Assembly (NCBI GenBank): GCA_004151065.3
Contig: NWUY0300035047.1
Coordinates: 29,172 to 41,875 of the forward strand
DNA length: 12,704 nucleotides
Origin: Larix sibirica
Taxonomy: Eukaryota > Streptophyta > Pinopsida > Pinales > Pinaceae
Direction of reading: 5' to 3'
The notes beneath the pieces were generated by a model. It did no database searches, was not told where the DNA came from, and worked only from the letters and a program-made list of their open reading frames with translations. The position numbers were made by a program, and so were the translations under genes. Below, in pieces: positions 6,191 to 12,704 of the stretch (position 1 is the stretch's first letter; each line of letters starts with the position of its first letter).

Positions 6191-8327
6191 AAACGAGGGA
6201 GAGTTACCTAGAACCTAGTCTCTACCTTGGGATTAAGTTAAGTTATTTTTGGCTTTGAGTTTGGTTATTAGAGTTTATGGTTTTTTAGTTTTGAATTAAG
6301 CTCTTTTATCTATAATAAGTTTTAGCAAAAAAATTTACTTCATTGTTAGTTTCAATTAAAAAAATCCAAGATTCGACCTACCCCCCACCAGGTGGCTTGT
6401 TTGCATGTAGGAAGGATCTTAAAAGAGAGGCCTTTCGACAATGGCTCGTTAAAATGAGCACAATTACTTTCCATAAAAAATGATTTGTTCAATTCTTTCT
6501 TGGCACAAGATATCGTGTTGGCATATATTTTGATAAGGCGGTTTCTTCCTTTCCTGTTAGTCACTTTGTCCTTTCGAAAGAAATTCGAGATTTCATTACC
6601 TAAGTTCTTTTATAGCATCAGAACCTATGGAGTTCCAATTGTAAATGGTAATTACTATTAAAAAATTGTGTATATGGATACTTAATAGATAGTTTTAGGA
6701 TTAATTAGCTTAGAAAAATGCTCCATGTTATAAGCACTCATGACCCAATGCTACTATGAGTCCCGGTATTTTGAATCATTAACGGAGACAAGTATAAACA
6801 CAAAGTTGTTACAATAAATAGTTGTGAGAAAGGCAGTACAAGTTTTTTCTAGAATTGGCACCTGTCTTACAAAGAATGACACATAGTATGTATGTTATTT
6901 CTAGTTGACACTAGAACATACCCATGTAAAATTCTAGTAGATTTGCATACATTCTAAACTCCTAGAATCTACAATCCAAGGAAAAGGAAAAAAGCAATGA
7001 TAGAGTTTACACTAAAGGTTTGACAATTATATGGTAGATGTGTATGGATATATTGTATGCTCAAGCCCCAATATTTCTCCAATGGATAGGAAGAGCTAGA
7101 TTATATGCTAAAGCCATGGTATTTCTAAGGTTATTGAGCACAATGTAAAGGTCCTTACCTAACGTAACACATTTTTCTTTTCTTTCTTCAAACATAGCAT
7201 GTACATATTACTTAATGGAACTATGAACATTAAAATATTCCAAAGATATTCAAATTTGTATAAATTGCAAACTCTAATTACAAAAAGTACCTAATTTCTT
7301 TTTGCTAGTCATATGAGTAGCTGAGGTTGCAAGCCTTTGTCAAGCTCCCCCTGGTACAATCGCTTTTCCAATGTTGTAGATCCACTGATTGACCACCCCG
7401 TCCGCTCCCAAATGGGTACTCTTATTCCCCATCGACCCTTGAGTTGCAATGGGTTTATACGAAAGAAGTACAAATAGCATGATTGGACAGTGTAGCTCAA
7501 TGCTATTAGGCCTCCCAACCTTAAAATACTTCCAAATGACCAAAATATACAATATTCAGCTCTCGCTCAAACCTTTACATTTCTTTTATAGAGTTTTCAT
7601 TTTTCACACGCACCCCTTTCATGCAAAATGAGAATTATTTTAAGAGCAATTTGAATATTATTCATCCTTTAATGTGTCCTCCTCTTACCCATTTGCAGAA
7701 CTAATTCATTATTTAAAATTATTAATTTGAGATTTATCCTTACTTTCTAAGCAACCTTCCTAAAATCACTCCTAGGTGTTCCCTTGATTTCATCTTCTTT
7801 CCCTACATCTGTGTGTGCACTTGAGTTCATTCGACCTCTTAATTGATTCTGTCCTATAATTAGATTAACTTTTTGTATTTCTTCTCCCTAATTAAAGGAA
7901 TGTATTTTAGTTCATTTCCTCGTTTAACTAAATACTTGTCTTGTTTTCATGCACATGTTTTTATTTACATTGATTTATTTTTCATTTATTTTCTTTGTGA
8001 TAAAATCATGCTTCTTCATATGATTTAACAATACCCTCTTAGTTCATTTATCTTTTAAATGAATTGATCTAGACATAATTTATTTTAATTATTTAACGCA
8101 ATAAAATTTAACAAGGTACTATCAAGGGTGCCATCATCATACACATGTCCTTCAAATATACATTTTTCCATGGTGGAGATGTGGTACAACAATGGAGACC
8201 ATGTTAACTCAATTCCTCTCTACCCTATTGGGAGACTAATGGTCACTAAGAAATAAGAATGGAAACTTATTGTGTGCCCCTCAGTCAAGCTTCGTGAGTG
8301 ATCAAATCCATAGCCTACCCTCACAAC
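6191..8327 (-). other. LTR A body, no gene seen
   Basis: Non-coding LTR sequence matching 561-2720 of copy B. I found no RNA gene, splice-like gene structure or conserved protein. The equivalent of the candidate TATA box is at about 6303-6314 but is weakened. A 27-base block with 'ctaccccccaccaggtgg' (about 6378-6395) is present here and absent in copy B. Confidence 0.55.
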
Positions 8328-8345
8328 AACATGCATTTCATAGGT
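8328..8345. other. Empty target site of the 2739-4214 retroposon
   Basis: LTR A reads aacatgcatttcataggt once and runs uninterrupted from tcaaatccatagcctaccctcac into aaaattactgc. It therefore preserves the pre-insertion state of the site that is duplicated around the retroposon in LTR B, with one base difference. Confidence 0.85.
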
Positions 8346-8485
8346 AAAATTACTGCTTACTTTTCAACCCGATGCATGGAAACATGTGTTAGTTTTATAG
8401 TGTACATTCCCCCATACAACCCCATTATTTGTGTGTGGATTGATTGGCAATCAATACCCATGTGCTTGCACACAATGAAACCCAC

Positions 8486-8522
8486 ATGCAGAGACTCTTG
8501 ACTTAGATTAGAGTCCCTACAT
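8486..8522. repeat. Imperfect hairpin in U3 of LTR A
   Basis: Counterpart of the 4374-4410 inverted repeat, with the same acttaga loop. The arms 8486-8500 and 8508-8522 have accumulated mismatches on both sides, so only an imperfect stem remains. Confidence 0.55.
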
Positions 8523-8757
8523 TATTGATAGTGTATTGACGTAACCTATGAAAGCATCAAAGTATCTAAATAACACATCTAAAATACTTTTACTTTTATC
8601 ACTTTTAATGCATTATATCATCGACTGTTAAGTATCATACATAAATACATTTATGACAACTAATTTGTAACATCATCCCAAGTCATTTGTGAATACTCTC
8701 AAATAATAACATAGTGCAATTATATAAACATCTAAGCAAAACGTGGCACTACATACA

Positions 8758-8767
8758 CCCCCTCTCC
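8758..8767 (-). other. Polypurine tract of element A
   Basis: Minus-strand GGAGAGGGGG directly precedes the LTR start TGTATGTAG. It is identical in sequence and placement to the tract of element B. Confidence 0.75.
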
Positions 8768-8787
8768 GAGAAAGTTCATCCCGAAGT

Positions 8788-9320
8788 TCAAAAATAGGGA
8801 AGAAACTGCTGACACATTTCTGATGCTTCCTCCCATGTTGCCAATATGGGACTATAGCTATCTTGTTGGACCTTTACCTAGTCAAAGAAACAATGTTGAA
8901 GTTTTCGAGTTCGCTAATCCAGTATACATATTCGGTTTTACCATCAAGTCCCCCTTTTCCGATATCTACGAGTTACTTTAATCTATAATATGAGAAAGAT
9001 CTAAAATACAATGACACAAAATAGATACATTAAAACATTATGTATACGACTCAATGATGATGGAAGCACAAGACAATAGGAAACCGATCCTATTTTCTCC
9101 ATTATTGCAAACGACCCCACAAACTAATGTGACAATTTGTCTCCCTTTCCAAAATTAATTGTTCTCTTTTGTGGCTTAAGCCACAAAAATAATTTGTCCC
9201 CTTCATCGTAACTTTATCAATCCTATGCACATCTATGTAAATCTTTTGTCTATCTTGTTCCTCCTTCAACCTTGCACGTATAATATTCATTTGTTCTTCC
9301 ATATCTTGCATCAACTTTGG
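8788..9320 (-). pseudogene. Integrase C-terminal region, element A
   Basis: It opens with QDMEEQMNIIRARLKEEQ and RQKIYIDVHRIDK, followed by the GPF/GPY-type module. After DK the frame slips by one base, so the GD.IFLWLKPQK motif continues in another frame. Stops follow at 8978-8980 (TAA) and 8966-8968 (TAG). The frameshift and both stops are identical in element B. A 22-bp perfect palindrome (9167-9188) overlaps the WLKPQ codons. No clear chromodomain is visible downstream; the tail has ASEMCQQF and then stops. Confidence 0.8.
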
Positions 9321-9870
9321 TTATACTAGGACTTAATCCTCTAATCAATCCCAATTAACATGTGTCCTAAATGGTCTATCGTATAAAAATTCAAATGACA
9401 CCATCATAAGCAAACTTTGATAACTATTGTTGTACACAAACTTGATGAATGGTAAATATTCTCCCCAACTCTTCAATTGATCCATTACGTACATACACAA
9501 CATATATTCCAATACTTGGTTAACATTCTAAGTCTGACCATCCATATCCTAATGATATGTTGTACTGAAATTAAGTCGTGTGCCCAAAGCTTCTCGAATG
9601 CTTGTCCAAAACCTTCTTGTAAACACTGGAACTCTATCCAAAATTGAGTCTTCCTTGGTATGCCATGCATTCTCACAACTTCATTTATAAAAACCCCTAC
9701 AATCTACAATGCTTGATAAGTAACTTTTACTGGAATAACATGTGCACTTTTTGTTAGCGTATCTACAATGAAGAATATGGAGTTGTGTCTTCTTGGAGTC
9801 ATCGACAACCCAGCTATAAAGTCCATTGATATGATTTCCCACTTTGACTATGGAATTGCATGAGGTTGTA
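9321..9870 (-). pseudogene. Integrase catalytic core (DDE), inactivated
   Basis: The core is recognisable from SMDFIAG (first Asp, 9821-9823), then LDRVPVFTRRFW (second Asp, 9636-9638) after a frameshift from the GIPRKTQF frame, then REALGTRLNFSTTYH and DGQT. At the site of the catalytic Glu, exactly 36 codons after the second Asp (D-X35-E spacing), the codon is TAG (9528-9530). Another stop replaces the Pro of the usual YHP motif. Further on, WGEYLPFIKFVYNNSY and FEFLYDRPF match the end of the core. These residues would carry out strand transfer during insertion; this copy is dead. Confidence 0.8.
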
Positions 9871-10110
9871 ATAATCCCACTGGATGTCTATGCTCATCTT
9901 TGACTAGTTGCCATTCTAAGCACCATGCCACATAGTTAACCACATATTTCTTCATTTCACTCTAATAAAATAGTGGTCTTAGCTCAATGTACATTTTCTT
10001 AACTCCTAGGTGGGCCATATACACTGCCCTATGAACCTCAGATAGATTCAAATTTCATATTTCCTCATTTGGTGGTACATGTATTCTTTAGTTATATCTT
10101 AGTAATCCAT
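9871..10110 (-). pseudogene. Integrase N-terminal zinc-binding domain, damaged
   Basis: Readable as VPPNEEI, LSEVHRAVYMAHLGVKKM, ELRPLFY, then YVAWCLEWQLVKDEHRH. The two His ligands are present (VHR and MAH). The second Cys of the expected CxxC is Trp here (codon 9911-9913), and stops interrupt the domain. The following LLQPHAIP leads into the catalytic core. Confidence 0.75.
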
Positions 10111-10254
10111 CTTCTTCTAACGCATATCCTTCACATTTTAGAACTCTTATCTTTTAATTTTCTAATTCTAGCTTGACCTTGTTATACCATTCACTGTATA
10201 ATTGTAACTTCAATATCTTTTCCCATAAATTGGGTTTCAAGGGTAATATAGAAA

Positions 10255-10640
10255 ATATACGAGGTCTTCTACTTAAAGTGTCAGCAACTTTATTTAGTGT
10301 CCCCTTAATATCCGATATATCATAATCATACTCTCTTGACAATTCCGACCATTTACTCTACCTAACACTCAGAGATCACTTTGAGTAAAAATATATTGGT
10401 CCATGATGATCTATCTTCAATTCAAATTTTCTTCCTACCAAATAATGCCTCCATAATCGTAAGGCATAAGCCACTGATACAAGTTCCAATTCATGCACCG
10501 AATAGTTTTCTTCATGTAGTCAAAGTTTCCTTGAAGCGAAAGTGATTTCTATTCCATCTTGCATTATCACACTTCCCAAACCTTCCTTAGATGCATCCAT
10601 ACATACTAAGAAATCTTGATCCATATATGGTACTTTTAGA
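10255..10640 (-). pseudogene. RNase H domain and connection, element A
   Basis: DQDFLVCMDASKEGLGSVIM (about 10560-10625) contains the first catalytic Asp of the Gypsy RNase H. ASRKL, HELELVSVAYALRLWRHYL and VGRKFELKIDHHGP follow, and then DYDISDIKGTLNKVADTLSR (about 10270-10330). This matches the plant Gypsy RNase H from start to the linker before integrase. It is broken by stops near 10500-10510 and 10355-10385. Confidence 0.8.
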
Positions 10641-11500
10641 ACTGAAGTCATTGTCAACAATTGCTTAATCTTTGTGAATGCTTGGCCACACTGCTCTTTC
10701 CATAAGAACTTCTTGTTTTTCTTTTCAAATTTGTGATTGGGATAGAGATCCTTGAAAACCCTTCCCCAAACCTTCGATAATATCCCACCAACCCCATGAA
10801 GCTGCATACTTCATGTAATTTCGTTGGTGCTAGACATTCAAGAATAGCCTCAATCTTTGATGGGTCTACTACAATCCCATTTCCAGAAACAACCTGTCCT
10901 AAATAATGAATTTCCAATTGGAAGAAGGAAAATTTTGAGAGCTTAGGACATAGCTTACGCTCTTTCAGAAATTATAGAACCAGCTTTAAGTTATCTTCAT
11001 GCTCTTCTTGTGTCTTTGAATAAGTAAGGATATCATCTATAAATACCTGTACAAAATTATCTAGGTATTTTCAGAATACGTTGTTAATCAAATTCATAAA
11101 AATGCTCTATGTATTTATAAATATGAATGGAATGACTACAAACTCAAAATGTTCATATCACATCTTAAATATAGTTTTCGGTATTTCTTCTTCTCTAATT
11201 CTCACTTGATGGCACCCAAATCTCAAATCAATATTTGAGAACAAATTCTCCCCTTTCATTTGGTCAAAGAGATCATCAATTCTTGGAAAAGGATATTGGT
11301 TCCTTATTGTCGCTTTGTTTATTATTGAAGATAATCAATGCAAAGACTTCACGATCCGTATTTATTTTTCACAAATATCATTGGAGCTCTCTAGGGGAAT
11401 ATACTTAGGTGAATGAAAAATAGATCTAATATTTCTTGGAGTTACATTTGCAATTCCTTTAAGTGTCATCTTGCAATAAAGCACTCTATATGTAGGTTCT
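10641..11500 (-). pseudogene. Reverse transcriptase domain, element A
   Basis: Motifs in order: IFHSPKYIPLESS and SLCIDY (fingers), [27 protein letters not shown] (palm Asp), YEHFEFVVIPF, then the catalytic box [14 protein letters not shown] with Asp-Asp at 11032-11037. After it come [35 protein letters not shown] and FMGLVGYYRRF. The catalytic aspartates survive. Stops fall after FKM (expected Arg, TGA), in INT*SIFM, in NNVF*KY and after LKLVL. Frames switch between YYRRF (10654-10917) and the following FLWKEQCGQAF (10520-10807). Confidence 0.85.
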
Positions 11501-11779
11501 GTTCCTAGCTTGAAATCTATAGTGAACTCAAGATCTCTCTTTGGCAATAGTCTGAAAAAATCCTTGGGAAATACATCAGTGAACTTGGACAATATAGGAT
11601 GTTGAATCACATTTGTAGTATCATCCTTACCATTCATTGCTATTATGGCATATAACTTACATCCCTTTTGTAGACTTTTCTTTAATTGTAATGCTAAAAT
11701 AAACCTTAGGGATATTCCTCTTTTAGTTCCTATAAAAATCCTTTTATATTTGAAATCATCTAAGAAAATCAACTTTTTC

Positions 11780-12144
11780 TCCTTACAGTCTAACATCACA
11801 GTATGGGATTGTAGCCAATCCATACCTATGATGATGTCATAGGATCTTAAAGCAATAGTGTTAAGGGATATCTTAGTAACACACACTCCTAAGTCTACTT
11901 CATAATCCTTAACTAATTGTCCTATTTCTTCGTAGTGGATGCCATTTCAACTATGTCAAAGTCCTCTTCCTTGTTTTCCATCACCTTACATCTAGATAAA
12001 TCATTATAGGAAATGAAACTTTTAGTTGTTCCTAGATCCATTAGCAAGGGGATATTCATACCATTTATCTTAGTTGTCATCTCAAGCACGATAGACTGAT
12101 GTTCTACATGATGGTTGTTAGCTAATGCATGGATTCTATGGGCC
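11780..12144 (-). pseudogene. Aspartic protease domain, degenerate
   Basis: MNIPLLMDLGTTKSFISYND matches the retropepsin active-site region. The catalytic Asp is kept (12036-12038), but the next residue, normally Ser or Thr in D-S/T-G, is Leu. About 40 codons on, the flap and C-terminal part read VTKISLNTIALRSYDIIIGM then DWLQSH (about 11805-11890), the conserved 'GMDWL' close of plant Gypsy proteases. A frameshift separates the two parts near 11925-11935. The open segment 11362-11886 joins the protease end to the protease-RT spacer and the first RT residues. Confidence 0.75.
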
Positions 12145-12460
12145 TTTCCTAGATCTCCAACTATAGGCTGCCTCTACCCTTATTAGAATCCATCTAAATA
12201 TTTGGAGAATATCTTTAGAAATGTGGCTCTTCACATGTCCACCACCCCACCTTAGGGGTTTTCCTCTACACACTAGCTTGCGAGAAATTAGATCCACTAC
12301 AATATTGGGATTGTTGTGTCGATGGTCTATCATGTTGTTGTACTAAGATTGTTGTCCTATTGGTGTATAAGGTGTTCTTTTTGTTGATGTATATGTAACT
12401 TCGGAATGTATTTCACCTATGTATATTGTATTCCTATAGAAATGTTATTATTCCTCTATA
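12145..12460 (-). pseudogene. Possible gag C-terminal remnant
   Basis: By position this should be the end of gag. The minus strand gives Gln/Asn/Ser-rich low-complexity peptides typical of that region (QQHDRPSTQQSQY in one frame). CRGKP and GGHVKSH follow (12136-12333), which look like a CCHC zinc knuckle that has lost its last Cys and some spacing. Frame changes and stops are frequent. Nothing recognisable continues past about 12460. Confidence 0.4.
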
Positions 12461-12704
12461 NCTGTATTGAAGTTGTAAAGTTTATTTTATATTTTTAGTA
12501 TAAAGTATAGTAATTTTTATGTGAAAAAAAGTTAATGAAAAATAAAAACACAAAATATAATTAACAAAAGAGCATACATGTATAATATTATTAAGATTTA
12601 ATTTATTAGGCAGTTAACTTTTAAAAAGTTAAATTTTACAATTTAAAAATAATATGGATTTATTTGGATTATACTTCTAAATTTTGGGAAGTTTTATGTT
12701 TTAA
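12461..12704. other. N plus AT-rich tail, no feature recognised
   Basis: It starts with a single N at 12461. The rest is A/T-rich with no ORF of note, no match to the LTRs that I can see, and only a trivial inverted repeat (ttaactttt-a-aaaagttaa near 12614-12632). The missing gag and 5' LTR of element A would be expected here but are not evident. Confidence 0.5.

Larger units (their letters stand above)
5226..8757 (-). mobile_element. 3' LTR of Gypsy element A (about 3.5 kb)
   Basis: The inner edge at 8757 is well supported: on the minus strand pol ends, a polypurine tract follows, then TGTATGTAGTGCC. The outer edge is proposed at 5226, where the plus strand reads TGTGATATC. That would give an LTR starting TGT and ending ACA on the minus strand, but no target-site duplication can be checked because the 5' LTR is outside the window. 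At about 3.5 kb it is long for an LTR. No gene is visible in it; ORFs such as 7340-7552, 7309-7518 and 8298-8501 are short, not conserved against copy B, and lack motifs. It carries repeat expansions at its distal end and the empty target site of the retroposon seen in copy B. Confidence 0.65.
8788..12144 (-). pseudogene. pol: Degenerate Gypsy pol polyprotein
   Basis: This is about 3.4 kb of recognisable pol with all enzymatic domains in Ty3/Gypsy order, broken by many stops and several frameshifts. The frames are scattered over 9102-9314, 9485-9676, 10154-10342, 10520-10807, 10654-10917 and 11362-11886, which together would belong to one polyprotein. Several stops look like C-to-T decay, for example TGA where an Arg codon is expected in reverse transcriptase. 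That is what long methylation of a silenced element would leave. It ends at TGA 8788-8790, about 20 bases before the polypurine tract. It cannot make a working product. Confidence 0.85.
8758..12460 (-). mobile_element. Internal region of Ty3/Gypsy element A (5' part missing)
   Basis: Reading leftwards, the order is gag remnant, protease, reverse transcriptase, RNase H, integrase, polypurine tract and 3' LTR. Integrase after RNase H identifies Ty3/Gypsy; Ty1/Copia has integrase before reverse transcriptase. Most of gag, the primer-binding site and the 5' LTR are not in the window: recognisable sequence stops near the N at 12461. I see no env-like frame between integrase and the LTR. Confidence 0.85.

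Noticed and set aside
6352-6564. 70-codon minus-strand ORF in LTR A
   Set aside because: The matching region of LTR B (about 720-900) does not keep the frame, and the ORF depends on an A-specific 27-base block.
8298-8501. 67-codon plus-strand ORF in LTR A
   Set aside because: It spans the empty target site and the hairpin; the sister copy is interrupted here, and the peptide has no recognisable motif.
1-8757. The two long direct repeats as the 5' and 3' LTRs of one element
   Set aside because: Both repeats include the polypurine tract and about 0.5 kb of the integrase end on the same side, so both are 3' ends of separate copies; a 5' LTR would be followed by a primer-binding site and gag.
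5226-8757. CRISPR-like array or satellite
   Set aside because: The repeats are AT-rich, irregular and degenerate, with no uniform repeat/spacer pattern, and the context is a plant LTR element.
11645-11842. 65-codon plus-strand ORF
   Set aside because: It lies opposite the protease-RT region of pol and is a complement-strand shadow.
8758-12460. Ty1/Copia element, or an endogenous pararetrovirus
   Set aside because: Integrase follows RNase H and precedes the polypurine tract and LTR, with GPF/GPY-type C-terminal motifs: the Ty3/Gypsy order. Pararetroviruses lack integrase and LTRs.

Overview
This window looks like intergenic DNA from a large, repeat-rich plant nuclear genome. I see no host gene, no tRNA or rRNA gene, and no bacterial-style operon. 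Almost everything derives from two decayed Ty3/Gypsy LTR retrotransposons of one family, both on the minus strand, plus a younger non-LTR (LINE-like) insertion on the plus strand. The very long LTRs, the degenerate pol and the wording of the pol motifs remind me of gymnosperm Gypsy elements. That organism guess comes from memory of the family and is not proven by the sequence.

Layout. Element B occupies 1 to about 5216. It holds a 3' LTR whose distal end runs off the left edge (1-4713), a polypurine tract (4714-4723) and about 0.5 kb of the integrase C-terminus (4732-5216). Homology then stops beside a single N at 5213. Element A occupies about 5226 to 12460. It holds a 3' LTR of about 3.5 kb (about 5226-8757), a polypurine tract (8758-8767), a nearly complete but broken pol read leftwards (integrase, RNase H, reverse transcriptase, protease; 8788-12144) and a scrap of gag (to about 12460). 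Its 5' LTR is outside the window. After a second single N at 12461 there is only featureless AT-rich DNA. The two 3' ends align along almost their full length, apart from small indels and local repeat expansions.

The exception is a 1476-bp insertion in LTR B (2739-4214). It is flanked by a perfect 18-bp target-site duplication (2721-2738 and 4215-4232). LTR A preserves the empty site (8328-8345). The insert is GC- and CpG-rich at its 5' end, carries one intact 241-codon ORF (3147-3872) and ends in an AT-rich 3' region with a short A-rich tail. These are the marks of target-primed reverse transcription. It has no reverse transcriptase of its own, so it is either an internally deleted, non-autonomous LINE-type element or a retroposed transcript. 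I do not recognise its protein. This is the most interesting object in the window.

No functional pathway links the genes. pol is dead: it has stops and frameshifts throughout, and the integrase catalytic Glu codon is TAG. A and B share the same integrase frameshift and the same two stops, so they descend from a copy that was already defective.
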